Source: JBDOQU01 sp039839375 (GTDB taxonomy: Bacteria; Pseudomonadota; Alphaproteobacteria; DSM-16000; Inquilinaceae). Taken from it: DNA of 64,000 nt. The stretch is from assembly GCF_039839375.1 (NCBI RefSeq), contig NZ_JBDOQU010000005.1, forward strand, positions 193,312 through 257,311, written 5' to 3'. Below, one piece after another: positions 8,011-16,664 of this stretch; the first letter of the stretch is position 1, and each line of letters opens with the position of its first letter. A program made the translations under genes and the position numbers. The notes beneath the pieces are model-generated. The model was not told where the DNA came from, ran no database searches, and saw only the letters and a list, made by a program, of their open reading frames with translations.

Positions 8011-10530
8011 ATGACGAGGCTGACAAACCAGGCATTGTGTGAAGCTCTCCTTCGGGCTGACACTGAGGAGGAGGTGATCAGTCTTCTGAGCGAGCAAGGA
8101 TACTGGACGGACGCGACGGCCTGGCGTCACTACGGCGACGTCGAAAACAATTGGGGCCAGAGCGGCAACCAGCAAAGCTTGGCTGAAGCCGCCCTCGCCG
8201 AGAAGGTTGTGAATTCGGTTGACGCGACGTTAATTGGAAAGTGTCGACAGGCTGGTATCGACCCGGAGAGTAGCGAGGCTCCGCAGAGCATCCGGGCCGC
8301 CGTTTCCAAATTCTACGATGTGGGCAGCGATAAGATGGCGTCCGGCGGTAAAATCCTTGACTGGACGCCGGACAAACGTCGTGAAGTGGCGGAAACTATC
8401 ACGCTTTCCGCGACGGGCGCTTCTCGACAGATGTCGCTCACCATTTCCGATATGGGCGAAGGTCAGATGCCTGATCGCGTGCCTGAAACGATCTTGTCGC
8501 TCAATCGCAGCAATAAAATGCGGATTCCGTTTGTGCAGGGCCAATTCAACCAAGGTGGCACTGGCGCGCTGCGCTTTGCGGGCAAGAATAACCTTCAACT
8601 CGTGGTGAGCAGACGCAATCCGGCTTTTGTTGGAGCGAATGCATCGGCGCGGGATCATGAATGGGGGTTTACGTTGGTCCGTCGGGAGCGGCCGAGTCAA
8701 ACCAACAGCCGCAACTCGATTTATACGTTCCTGGCACCGATCGACGTCCGCAAAGGTCGCGACGGTGTCATCCTCACCTTTGCCGCTGAGGACTTCGGAA
8801 TCTTTCCGAATCAGGACTCGGCCTATGGCCGACAAGCCCCACACGGCACAGCAATTAAGCTGTATGAGTATAATTTCATTGGTGAGCGATCGAACATACT
8901 GCGCGGCAAGAGTCTGTTCTCGCGGCTCGATCTTCTCCTTCCGAGGATCGCACTTCCGGTCCGCGTCTACGAGATGCGTCCCCGCCGCAACGGCCACTTG
9001 CTACCCGTAGGCAGCCGCGAGACTACTCTCGATGGCCTTGTGCGGCGACTGGGCGAATCAAGCAATCTCGAGCCGGGTTTCCCAGTGCATGTGCCATTTT
9101 CACCGATGGGTGAGCGGCTGACAGCCAGTGTCTATGCAGGGCGCAAGGCCGGTTCCTCTCCTGAAGAAGACGATGATGGCGACAGTGATGATTCGCGTCG
9201 CAAGGTGGGTGGGCTCAAGCGGTACCGCAAGCGTGAAGGCGTTATTTTCACGCGCAACGGCCAGACCCAGGGCACCCTTCCAAAAGAGTTCTTTCAGCGT
9301 CCCGGCGTTAAGATGAAGCCGATTGCGGAGGATTTGCTAGTGTTCGTCGACTGTGACGGGCTGAGCGCGGATACTCGCGAGGATTTGTTCATGGCGAGCC
9401 GGGATCGGTTGGTTGACGGTACCTTCAAGGCCGCGGTTGTGCGCGAGCTGGAGATTGCGCTCGCGAATTGCGACGAATTGAAGGAATTGCGCAACCAACG
9501 ACAGCAACAAGAACTCGAAGACAAGATTAAGGATGACAAGCCGCTCAGCCAGGTTCTCGAGAGTCTGATTGATAAGTCGCCCAATCTGCGGCAACTGCTG
9601 CGGTTGGGAACACGCATCCAAACACCTCTCCGCATTGTGCCGAATGAGGTCGATACGTCCAAGCCTCCCAAGCTAGAGGCGTATCCGACCTATTTTACGC
9701 TGCGGGGGGCGAAGGACGAACAGCCGTTCAAGAAGAGTTGCCCGATTAATCAACGCTCTCGCTTCACGTTCGATACTGATGTGCGAGATGACTACTTCGT
9801 ACGCGACGAGCGCGAGCGCGGCAGTTTCACCTGCCTCTCAGCTGATGGTTCCCCGATCTCCTTCGCGGGACCCAATTTGCGATCGGGCGTAGCGACCATC
9901 ACGGTGTCATTGCCCGACGAAGTGCGGGTAGGGGACGTGTTTCGCTTGATCTTCACGGTGAAGGACGAATTTCGCGAGTTCATCAATGAGGCGGAGATTC
10001 GGGTAATGCCTCCTGCTGAGAAAGCTGAGCCGCGGACATCTCGTCCCCGCAAGGAGGGCGAGAAGCGCGAGGGCGAAGGCCCGGATGGCCCCTCTGGTCT
10101 CAACCCGCCGCTTATCGAGAAGATCTATCAGGATGACTGGGCCGAAAAGGGCTTTGACGAGAGCACCGCAATGCACGTGCAGAGTGCCGGATATGATGAG
10201 GATGGCAAAGAAATCCGCATGTTTCTTGTGAACATGGACAATGCTTCGCTGCTTCACGAGGCGGTGCAGAAAAAAATGCACGTTGAACTCGCGCGCAATC
10301 AATTCCTCTACGCAAACGTGCTGTTCGGGTTGGCCTTATTGCTCGACGAATCGAAGCGGTCGCATGCAACGCTTGGCGAGGGGCCGACGGAAATGGAGCC
10401 GGAAACGGTTGAGCATCTCATCGCGCGTACGACCAAGGCTTTGGCACCATTCATGCTCGCGATCGCCTCTCTTGGTGCTTTCGATCTCATCGATGGCATG
10501 GAAGTAGACGGACTAGAAGACGTGGCCTGA
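8011..10530 (+). CDS. Large GHKL (Hsp90/MutL/MORC-fold) ATPase, candidate defence or DNA-modification protein
   Basis: 839 residues from the ATG at 8011. Bergerat-fold motifs are present: ALAEKVVNSVDATLI (N box with the E-x3-N-x2-D-A arrangement, residues about 60-74), TISDMGEGQMP (G1, D-x-G-x-G, about 144-154) and GQFNQGGTGAL (lid/G2, about 175-185). After the ATPase and a transducer-like region comes an acidic stretch (EEDDDGDSDDS, about 390-400), a long middle region, a charged linker (about 675-705) and a helical C-terminal domain of about 130 residues. No nuclease motif was seen. The architecture recalls bacterial MORC/MutL-like ATPases linked to restriction-modification loci. It is convergent with a DNA methyltransferase whose stop codon touches its own. 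Confidence 0.7.
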   Translation: MTRLTNQALCEALLRADTEEEVISLLSEQGYWTDATAWRHYGDVENNWGQSGNQQSLAEAALAEKVVNSVDATLIGKCRQAGIDPESSEAPQSIRAAVSKFYDVGSDKMASGGKILDWTPDKRREVAETITLSATGASRQMSLTISDMGEGQMPDRVPETILSLNRSNKMRIPFVQGQFNQGGTGALRFAGKNNLQLVVSRRNPAFVGANASARDHEWGFTLVRRERPSQTNSRNSIYTFLAPIDVRKGRDGVILTFAAEDFGIFPNQDSAYGRQAPHGTAIKLYEYNFIGERSNILRGKSLFSRLDLLLPRIALPVRVYEMRPRRNGHLLPVGSRETTLDGLVRRLGESSNLEPGFPVHVPFSPMGERLTASVYAGRKAGSSPEEDDDGDSDDSRRKVGGLKRYRKREGVIFTRNGQTQGTLPKEFFQRPGVKMKPIAEDLLVFVDCDGLSADTREDLFMASRDRLVDGTFKAAVVRELEIALANCDELKELRNQRQQQELEDKIKDDKPLSQVLESLIDKSPNLRQLLRLGTRIQTPLRIVPNEVDTSKPPKLEAYPTYFTLRGAKDEQPFKKSCPINQRSRFTFDTDVRDDYFVRDERERGSFTCLSADGSPISFAGPNLRSGVATITVSLPDEVRVGDVFRLIFTVKDEFREFINEAEIRVMPPAEKAEPRTSRPRKEGEKREGEGPDGPSGLNPPLIEKIYQDDWAEKGFDESTAMHVQSAGYDEDGKEIRMFLVNMDNASLLHEAVQKKMHVELARNQFLYANVLFGLALLLDESKRSHATLGEGPTEMEPETVEHLIARTTKALAPFMLAIASLGAFDLIDGMEVDGLEDVA

Positions 10531-11808
10531 TCAGCAATTGCGTAGCCGATGGAAGAGTACGACCTCTCGCGCTCCTCCGGTCTGCCCGCGGCTGGTGGCA
10601 TGCCATTTGCGGTTCGGGACGGCGCGCCAAAGCCGGCCGTCTTCTCCGCCGCGCAGCGTCGAGAGCCCGAACTCTTCCCAGCCCGCGTCGGAGGCCACGG
10701 AGAGATAGCGGGCTAATTGCCACTCGGGATTAGCAAATGCCACGATCTGAACCAACGTCGTGTTGCGATCCGCGATCGCGTGGAGTGACCGCAGCCCGGC
10801 ACCGAGTTGTTCAAAATAGACTGGGAGTTCACGGGCTTTACGGCCGCCCATTGTGTAAAAGGATTCCCCCGACCCATCCAACGCCTTGGCAATGAAGAAG
10901 GGCGCTGGCGACTCCTTGCGCCCGTCGACTTGCCAACGATGATAAAGGACGTGAACGCCTGGGTAAGGCGGGCTTGTGACTATGAGGCGCGGCGCACCCG
11001 CTTGTGTCACTCGGGAGTCAGTCTCCAAGCCGATGATCGAACGATTGATTACCTGAGGACTATGTCGCCCATGAGCGGAACTGGCCGCATCGAGCGCGGC
11101 AGCGCCGTCGGCGATCAGGACTGCGCTCGCTTCGAGCGCCCGCCGAAAACTAATTGTTGATGGAAGTTGCTTCCGCCCATCCAATGCCCAATGCGCGGTG
11201 CGCAGGACTGCACAACGGGCTAAGCTTTCGAGGGTGGAATCATTGAACTGTTCGATGGCGGCCACCGCCTGCGCGATCGCCTTACGCAACCGCCAACGCT
11301 TGTCACTGCCAAGGTTTCGAAAGTAGCCGAGTTGCGCCCAATTCTCGAAGACCGGCTCGGGCCGGTGCATGTTGATCTGGCCCGCCACAGCCGTTGCCAG
11401 GGAGATGAATCGTTCCGCATCCACAGGACTCAGCGTCAGCAGCTTCGTCTGAGAGACGAATGTGGCTAATGTGCTGATGTCGCTGCCAATCGACTTTCGG
11501 CCGCGCGCGAAGGCCTCAACGAGCGTCGTGCCGCCACCGACATAGGGATCAAGGACAAGGTCGCCAGGACTGGTAAAGGTCTCGATCGCTTGACCGATGA
11601 GGATGGGCGAAAATCGAGCCGGATAATGGTAGTGGCGATGGGTGAGCCCATTGACAGCGCTGGGATCACGAGCGCTGTTGATCAAGGACAATTGCTCTTT
11701 CGCGTCTAGTTCGAGCCACCGGGAGGGTACGCGGCTGTTCGTCCGGAACCCTAGTGGGCAGCATTCAACGGGCGACGGCGCAGCGCTGGTGGAAATTTCA
11801 CTCCGCAT
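10531..11808 (-). CDS. DNA methyltransferase of the SPPY (N4-cytosine/N6-adenine) class
   Basis: 425 residues from the ATG at 11808, which has GAGGG about 8 bases upstream; a start at 11841 is also open. HYHYPARFSP leads into motif I, LDPYVGGGTTLVEAF (about residues 85-100), and RKSIGSDIS follows as motif II. The catalytic motif IV, TSPPYPG, comes about 190 residues later. SPPY favours N4-cytosine methylation but N6-adenine is not excluded. The order (motif I before IV with a large insert) differs from the beta-class order. The insert probably recognises the target. It overlaps the upstream HTH gene by 11 bp and ends at 10531, directly against the ATPase stop. No restriction endonuclease gene is seen nearby. 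Confidence 0.82.
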   Translation of the reverse strand: MRSEISTSAAPSPVECCPLGFRTNSRVPSRWLELDAKEQLSLINSARDPSAVNGLTHRHYHYPARFSPILIGQAIETFTSPGDLVLDPYVGGGTTLVEAFARGRKSIGSDISTLATFVSQTKLLTLSPVDAERFISLATAVAGQINMHRPEPVFENWAQLGYFRNLGSDKRWRLRKAIAQAVAAIEQFNDSTLESLARCAVLRTAHWALDGRKQLPSTISFRRALEASAVLIADGAAALDAASSAHGRHSPQVINRSIIGLETDSRVTQAGAPRLIVTSPPYPGVHVLYHRWQVDGRKESPAPFFIAKALDGSGESFYTMGGRKARELPVYFEQLGAGLRSLHAIADRNTTLVQIVAFANPEWQLARYLSVASDAGWEEFGLSTLRGGEDGRLWRAVPNRKWHATSRGQTGGAREVVLFHRLRNC

Positions 11809-12139
11809 GCGATTGGCCCTCAAGCTTGATATCGCGCTCAATGGCGTCCGTCATATAGCGGAGCAGCTGTAGCGCGACGCTTGGCACGTCACGAGTACCT
11901 TGTATCTTTTTTGTATCTTTTCTCTGCGAGCTTGGGCCGTCTGAAAGGGTTGGCTTAAGTTTTCTCCACAGATCGTATCGCACGGCAGGAGTTGCGCCCC
12001 CCTGTTGCTTAAGTATGCGGCTAATCCTCAATCGACTTGTACCTAGCCGCCGAGCGGCTTCTGACTGATTGCCGCCGGCGCTCTGAACAACGGCTTCAAC
12101 AGCTTGCAGCAAGGCGTTATCGGGTTCGACTTTCGGCAT
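11798..12139 (-). CDS. Small Fis/Cro-like HTH protein, probable regulator of the methyltransferase
   Basis: 113 residues. AVVQSAGGNQSEAARRLGTS followed by RLRISRILKQ (about residues 16-45) is a Fis/Cro-like helix-turn-helix. The rest is basic and of no known domain, with a predicted helix near the C-terminus. The gene overlaps the methyltransferase start by 11 bp, so the two are translationally coupled. The region just upstream carries repeated TGTATC/GATACA half-sites, consistent with autoregulation like a restriction-modification controller protein. Codon use is less G+C-rich than outside the island. Confidence 0.65.
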   Translation of the reverse strand: MPKVEPDNALLQAVEAVVQSAGGNQSEAARRLGTSRLRISRILKQQGGATPAVRYDLWRKLKPTLSDGPSSQRKDTKKIQGTRDVPSVALQLLRYMTDAIERDIKLEGQSHAE

Positions 12140-12141
12140 GA

Positions 12142-12188
12142 TGTATCATGTGTATCAGTTTATATGATAAAGTGCAACAAACGATACA
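12142..12188. promoter_or_regulatory. Repeated TGTATC/GATACA half-sites, candidate operator
   Basis: TGTATCA occurs at 12142-12148 and 12151-12157, the inverted half TGATAA at 12165-12170 and GATACA at 12183-12188. The cluster covers the presumed promoter of the HTH-methyltransferase operon, which starts at 12139. The arrangement looks like a multi-site operator for the HTH protein itself. Confidence 0.45.
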
Positions 12189-12341
12189 TTCAAGTACGAT
12201 GGGTGAATAAGTGCAGTGTCCTGATCCAATCCTGGGCATCCAGCCGCAACGATCACGCACGACCCGTCTGGAGCAATTCTGTTTGGGTCAAAGCGGCCCA
12301 ATCCATGGCTTTTAACCATCGCGAGCATTCTGCGTGGCGGT

Positions 12342-12377
12342 AGAAAAAGACTCGTGCGCCACTCCGATTTCACGAGT
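12342..12377 (-). terminator. Intrinsic terminator after uspA
   Basis: On the minus strand ACTCGTG (12377-12371) pairs with CACGAGT (12356-12350) and is followed by CTTTTTCT. The stem starts 11 bp past the UspA stop codon, so it fits as the rho-independent terminator of that gene. It also marks the right edge of the accessory island. Confidence 0.6.
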
Positions 12378-12387
12378 GCGCGAAGGC

Positions 12388-12831
12388 CTATTTCGCGATG
12401 ATGACCGTGCAGGGCGAAAGGCTGGCCACCTTATAGCTGACGCTGCCCAGCATATGGCCCTCGATGTCGGTGAGGCCGCGCGCGCCCATCACGATGGCGT
12501 CGACGCCATTCCGTTGGGCGTAGGAGACGATGGTCAACGACGGCTTGCCTTCCTTGAATGCCGTCCTGACCTGCTTCAGGCCCCGCTTCTCCGCCGCGGC
12601 GCACACCTCGTTGACCACCTTCTCGGTGGCCTCGTCGATGTCGTAGAGCGCCTCGCCCGTCAGATGCTCGGTCTTGAGGTATTCCCGCAGCCGTTCGGGA
12701 ACCGGGAACTTCCGCGCCACGTGAAGCAGCGTTATCTTCGCCTGGAAGGTGATCGCCAGATCGACGGCCATCTCGGCCCCCCGCCAGGAATGGTTCGATC
12801 CGTCGACCGCCGATAGAATATGCTTGAACAT
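12388..12831 (-). CDS. Universal stress protein, UspA family, ATP-binding type
   Basis: 147 residues from the ATG at 12831, a single-domain UspA protein. It begins MFKHILSAVDGSNHSWRGAE and ends with the nucleotide-binding motif G-x2-G-x9-G-S, seen as GARGLTDIEGHMLGS, then CTVIIAK. This pattern marks the ATP-binding subgroup of cytoplasmic stress proteins. It is transcribed alone with an intrinsic terminator downstream. No EcfG-like promoter was found upstream in the 160 bp before the start. Confidence 0.9.
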   Translation of the reverse strand: MFKHILSAVDGSNHSWRGAEMAVDLAITFQAKITLLHVARKFPVPERLREYLKTEHLTGEALYDIDEATEKVVNEVCAAAEKRGLKQVRTAFKEGKPSLTIVSYAQRNGVDAIVMGARGLTDIEGHMLGSVSYKVASLSPCTVIIAK

Positions 12832-12993
12832 GCCGCCCCCCGTTCGATGTCTGCGGGTCATTAGACCCGAAACCGTCGGCCGGCGGCAAATCCGTTAACC
12901 GCCGGGCTCCGGCAGCCGTTCGAAAAAGGACGCACGTCGGGGCCGGGCGATCCCATATGGACTCTATAGACAAGAAGAATAGGGAGGCCCGTG

Positions 12994-13521
12994 ATGAGCC
13001 GCGCCTTTGTGAACGAAGACTCGGTTCCTTCCGCCGGCGAGGAGCAGTTGGACCTGCCGCAGAGTTCGCACCCCAACTACGTGACGCCGCGCGGCCTGCG
13101 CCTGTTGCGCGAAAGGCTGGAAAGCCTGCGCGCGGAACGCGACCGTCTGGCGGGCGCTGACGGCGATGCGGCGGGACAGGATCTCGACCGCCAGACGCCC
13201 ATGGCGCATCTCGATCGTGAAATCCGGTATTTCGAACAGCGGCTCGACCGGGCGATCCTCATCGATCCGGAGACGCATGAGGCCGGAACGGTGGCCTTCG
13301 GCGCGTCCGTGGAGGTCGAGGATGATGAAGGCGGACGCCGGCGCTACGTCATCGTCGGTGAGGATGAGGCCGACGCCCATAACGGCGTCATCAGCTATGT
13401 CTCGCCGCTGGCGAAGGCGCTTCTGGGCGCCAAGGTCGGCGAGGTCGTCACCTGGCAGCGTCCGGCCGGTCCCGTCGATCTGGAGGTCGTTTCCGTCGAC
13501 TATAAATCCGACGAAGGCTGA
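12994..13521 (+). CDS. GreA/GreB-family transcription elongation factor
   Basis: 175 residues from the ATG at 12994, preceded by AGGGAGG at good spacing; the GTG three bases earlier is less likely. Residues about 25-100 hold PNYVTPRGLRLLRERLESL and an antiparallel coiled coil that would enter the RNA polymerase secondary channel, with acidic residues at the tip. The C-terminal FKBP-like domain shows YVIVGEDEADAHNGVISYVS and SPLAKALLGAKVGEVV, standard for GreA/GreB, which stimulate transcript cleavage in stalled polymerase. The N-terminal extension before PNYVTP resembles GreB-like proteins of alphaproteobacteria. Its 3' end overlaps the convergent FAD oxidase by 22 bp. Confidence 0.85.
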   Translation: MSRAFVNEDSVPSAGEEQLDLPQSSHPNYVTPRGLRLLRERLESLRAERDRLAGADGDAAGQDLDRQTPMAHLDREIRYFEQRLDRAILIDPETHEAGTVAFGASVEVEDDEGGRRRYVIVGEDEADAHNGVISYVSPLAKALLGAKVGEVVTWQRPAGPVDLEVVSVDYKSDEG

Positions 13522-14930
13522 CGCCGCGCCTTCAGCACCTTTCCGGGGTTCATCAGCTCCTCCGGGTCCAGGCAATCCTTGATCCGCCGCATCAGATCCA
13601 GCGCGACCGCATCCTTTCGCAGGGGCAACTCATCCCGCTTCATGATGCCGATACCGTGTTCCGCGCTGATAGACCCGTCCAGTTCGGCCGCGATGTCGTG
13701 GACGATCCGGCTCGCCTCGTCCCAACGATCCAGATAGGCCTGCCGGTCCATGCCCACGGGCTGGGAGAGGTTGAAGTGGATGTTGCCGTCGCCGACATGG
13801 CCGAAGGCGCAGGGCCGGATGCCCGGCAGCCACGCCTCCACCGCCCGGGTCGCCTGATCGATGAAATCCGGCACGCGCGATACCGGAACCGATACGTCGT
13901 GCTTGATCGATCCGCCTTCCGACAATTGCCCCTCGACCACCGCCTCGCGCAACCGCCACAGCCGCTGCTCCTGGTCGCGATTGGCAGCGATCACCGCATC
14001 CTGGATGATCTCACGCTCTAGCGCCGTCCCCAGCATCGTCTCCATCGTCTCGCGCAGCCGGCCATCGTCGATGGGCGAGGCAAGCTCGATCAGGACGTAC
14101 CAGGGATACCGGTCGCCCATCGGGTCGGAGACGCCATGGACATGCTGGACGGCGAAATCCACCCCCGTCCTGCCCATCAGCTCGAAAGCCGAAACCGTGT
14201 CGCCGCTGTCAGAGCGCGCATTGGAGAGCAACCGGAGCGCGGATTGGGGATCGGCCAGGCCGACCAGCGCGGTTTCGACCTGCCGGGGCTTCGGGAACAG
14301 CTTCAGAACGGCGGCCGTGATGATGCCCAGCGTGCCTTCGGCCCCGATGAACAGCTGCTTCAGATCATAGCCGGTATTGTCCTTCCGCAACCGCCGGAGG
14401 CCGTTCCACACCCGGCCGTCGGGCAGAACGACCTCCAGCCCCAGCGTCAGGTCCCGCGCGTTGCCGTAGCGCAGGACGCCGGTGCCGCCGGCGTTGGAGG
14501 ACAGATTGCCGCCGATCCGGCAGGACCCTTCGGCGCCCAGCGACAGCGGGAACAGCCGGTCGGCGTCGTCCGCCGCCTCCTGCACCCGTTGCAGGATGAC
14601 ACCTGCCTCCACCGTGATGGTGTTGTCCAGAGGGTCGATGTCGCGGATCCGGTCCAGCCGGTCGGTCGACAGGACGATCTCGCTCTCAGCCGTCACCGTC
14701 CCGCCGACAAGACCGGTGTTCCCGCCCTGCGGAACGACCGGCAGACCCGCCTCGGCGCAGATCCTCACTACCTCAGCGACCTGTCCGACCGTCGCCGGCC
14801 GGGCGACGAAGCGCGTCAGCCCGCGATACTTCCCCCGCCGCTCCTCGCGATAGGGCTCCAGGTCGGCCTCGTCCTCGACCCATCCTTTTGGGCCCAGCGC
14901 CTGCTTCAGCCGGTCGATCGCCCCGCTCAT
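13500..14930 (-). CDS. FAD-linked oxidase, D-2-hydroxyglutarate dehydrogenase/GlcD-like
   Basis: 476 residues. PQGGNTGLVGG (about 71-81) and the GGNLSSNAGGTGVLRYGNAR block are the FAD-binding signature of the VAO-type FAD_binding_4 family. The C-terminal FAD-oxidase half contains PCAFGHVGDGNIHFN and GSISAEHGIGIMK, the metal/substrate motifs of D-2-hydroxyacid (2-hydroxyglutarate or lactate) dehydrogenases. The precise substrate is not determined. The ATG at 14930 overlaps the sua5 stop as ATGA, so the two genes are coupled. The frame stays open far upstream inside sua5, but that part is not coding. Confidence 0.85.
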   Translation of the reverse strand: MSGAIDRLKQALGPKGWVEDEADLEPYREERRGKYRGLTRFVARPATVGQVAEVVRICAEAGLPVVPQGGNTGLVGGTVTAESEIVLSTDRLDRIRDIDPLDNTITVEAGVILQRVQEAADDADRLFPLSLGAEGSCRIGGNLSSNAGGTGVLRYGNARDLTLGLEVVLPDGRVWNGLRRLRKDNTGYDLKQLFIGAEGTLGIITAAVLKLFPKPRQVETALVGLADPQSALRLLSNARSDSGDTVSAFELMGRTGVDFAVQHVHGVSDPMGDRYPWYVLIELASPIDDGRLRETMETMLGTALEREIIQDAVIAANRDQEQRLWRLREAVVEGQLSEGGSIKHDVSVPVSRVPDFIDQATRAVEAWLPGIRPCAFGHVGDGNIHFNLSQPVGMDRQAYLDRWDEASRIVHDIAAELDGSISAEHGIGIMKRDELPLRKDAVALDLMRRIKDCLDPEELMNPGKVLKARRQPSSDL

Positions 14931-15907
14931 GCGCCGGGCCTCGGCGCGGCGGCGCGGCGCAGTCGGTCGTTGATCGCCATGCCCAGCCCTTCCTCCGGGA
15001 TTGGGGCGACGGCGATCGTCGTGGCGCCCGTGCGGTCCAGCGCGCGCAGATGGGCGAACAGATTGGCTGCCGCTTCGGCCAGATCGCCGGTTTCGCTCAA
15101 ATTCAACATCCTCTCTCCCTTGCGAAGGTCGGGGCCAAAGGTCAGCAGCGCCTCCCCGGCCTCGACCGTCTGCGCATTCAGCCGCACGCCGGCGCGGGGC
15201 GCGTAGTGGCTGCTCAACTGTCCGGGAGACAGCGGCCGTTCGGGATCGGCGTCGGGCAGCCGCACCGGCCCGATCAGCGCCTTGATCTCCTCCCTGGTCG
15301 CTCCGCCGGGGCGAAGCAGGGCAGGGGCGTCGCCGGTCAAATCCAGGACCGTGCTCTCCAGCCCGATCTCGCAGCGCCCCGCCGCCAGGATCAGTGGGAT
15401 GCGGCCGCCGAGAGACTCCTGCACATGCGCCGCTGTCGTCGGGCTGACCGCGCCGGAGCGGTTTGCGCTGGGCGCGGCGACGGGCCGCCCCGTCGCCGCC
15501 AGCAGCCGGTGCGCCGTCGGGTGGGCCGGCATCCGGACGGCGACGCTGTCCAGCCCGGCGGAGACCAGCAGCGACAGGCCCGAATCGGGCCGGCGCGGCA
15601 GCACCAGCGTCAGCGGGCCGGGCCAGCATGTTTCCGCCAGCAGGTCGGCCCGCTCGTCGAAGACCACCAGCCGCCGCGCCATTTCGGCATCGGCGCAATG
15701 GACGATCAGCGGGTTGAACTGGGGCCGTCCCTTGGTCTCGAAGATGGCGGCGACGGCGCGGTCGTCGGTGGCGTCGGCGCCCAGCCCGTAGACCGTCTCG
15801 GTCGGGAAGGCGACCAGTTCGCCGCCGCGCAGCAGGGCGGCCGCCCGCTCTACCCCGGCGGGGCTGTCGGCGACGATGTCGGTCTGTCGGGACATTCTCG
15901 TATCCAT
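14927..15907 (-). CDS. L-threonylcarbamoyladenylate synthase, Sua5 type
   Basis: 326 residues, the long Sua5 form: a TsaC-like YrdC domain (about 15-205) plus a C-terminal Sua5 domain. It makes threonylcarbamoyl-AMP from Thr, bicarbonate and ATP for the t6A37 modification of ANN-decoding tRNAs. Motifs include AFPTETVYGLGADA, FETKGRPQFNPLIVH, WPGPLTLVL and PSANRSGAVSPTTA. GQLSSHYAPRAGVRL opens the Sua5 domain. An alternative start is the ATG at 15895, which has a slightly better upstream GGA. The FAD oxidase gene follows with an ATGA overlap. Confidence 0.9.
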   Translation of the reverse strand: MDTRMSRQTDIVADSPAGVERAAALLRGGELVAFPTETVYGLGADATDDRAVAAIFETKGRPQFNPLIVHCADAEMARRLVVFDERADLLAETCWPGPLTLVLPRRPDSGLSLLVSAGLDSVAVRMPAHPTAHRLLAATGRPVAAPSANRSGAVSPTTAAHVQESLGGRIPLILAAGRCEIGLESTVLDLTGDAPALLRPGGATREEIKALIGPVRLPDADPERPLSPGQLSSHYAPRAGVRLNAQTVEAGEALLTFGPDLRKGERMLNLSETGDLAEAAANLFAHLRALDRTGATTIAVAPIPEEGLGMAINDRLRRAAAPRPGA

Positions 15908-16045
15908 GACTGCGCTATGTAGCGCGTCCGGCCGGCAGCGTCGAAGCTTCTGAACGCCGTGGCCGCGACATTTTGCCGGTCGGGCACTACCCTTTCGCGC
16001 CCGCTCCGGCTATGACGGCGGCAGAATGATTGAGGCGATGGAAAG

Positions 16046-16660
16046 ATGGATGCTCTGATCGAAGGTTATCGCCGGTTCCGCACCGGCGCCTGGCCAAAGC
16101 ACAAGGAGCTTTACGACACGCTGGCTGCGCACGGCCAGTCGCCGAGGGCTCTGGTCATCGCGTGCTCGGATTCCCGCGTCGATCCGCAGCTTATCTTCGA
16201 TGCCGGCCCGGGCGAGCTGTTCGTCGTCAGGAACGTGGCGAGCCTGGTGCCGCCCTACATGCCCGATTCCGAATATCACGGCACCAGCGCGGCGATCGAA
16301 TTCGCCGTCCGGGCGCTGGAGGTGGAACGGATCGTCGTCATGGGCCATGCGCAGTGCGGCGGCGTCAATGCGCTGCTGAACGGCACGCCGGCCCATCTGG
16401 GCGACTTCATCGAGAACTGGATGCGGATGGCCGCCCGGGCGCGGGAGCGGGTGGTGGCCGCGACGGAGGATCCGGTCGAACGCCAGCGCCTCGGGGAATT
16501 CGAAACCGTGAAGGTGTCGCTGGAAAACCTCATGACCTTCCCCTGGATCAGGGAAAGGGTGGAGGCGGGGAAATTAACCCTCCATGGCAGCTATTTCGGC
16601 GTCGCCAAGGGAAGGCTCTGGGTGCTCGGTCCCGACGGCGCATTCGCGCCGGTCGATTGA
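16046..16660 (+). CDS. Beta-class carbonic anhydrase
   Basis: 204 residues. Zinc ligands are visible: Cys40 and Asp42 with Arg44 in ACSDSRVDP, then His101 and Cys104 in MGHAQCGG. The enzyme interconverts CO2 and bicarbonate in the cytoplasm; supplying bicarbonate for carboxylations or for the Sua5 reaction encoded next door is possible but unproven. The length matches the common proteobacterial form. The gene ends 4 bp before the convergent tspO stop. Confidence 0.93.
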   Translation: MDALIEGYRRFRTGAWPKHKELYDTLAAHGQSPRALVIACSDSRVDPQLIFDAGPGELFVVRNVASLVPPYMPDSEYHGTSAAIEFAVRALEVERIVVMGHAQCGGVNALLNGTPAHLGDFIENWMRMAARARERVVAATEDPVERQRLGEFETVKVSLENLMTFPWIRERVEAGKLTLHGSYFGVAKGRLWVLGPDGAFAPVD

Positions 16661-16664
16661 GTCG

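Noticed and set aside
12155..12373. 72-residue minus-strand ORF between the HTH gene and uspA
   Set aside because: It runs through the uspA terminator and the HTH promoter, lacks a ribosome site and has no recognisable pattern.
7475..12387. Attachment-site direct repeats flanking the methyltransferase island
   Set aside because: Only short, imperfect similarity (CCCGTCT near 7623 and 12262) was seen, and no integrase is present.
13500..15698. 732-residue reading frame on the minus strand
   Set aside because: Only the part after 14930 matches the FAD oxidase; the rest is the out-of-frame shadow of sua5.
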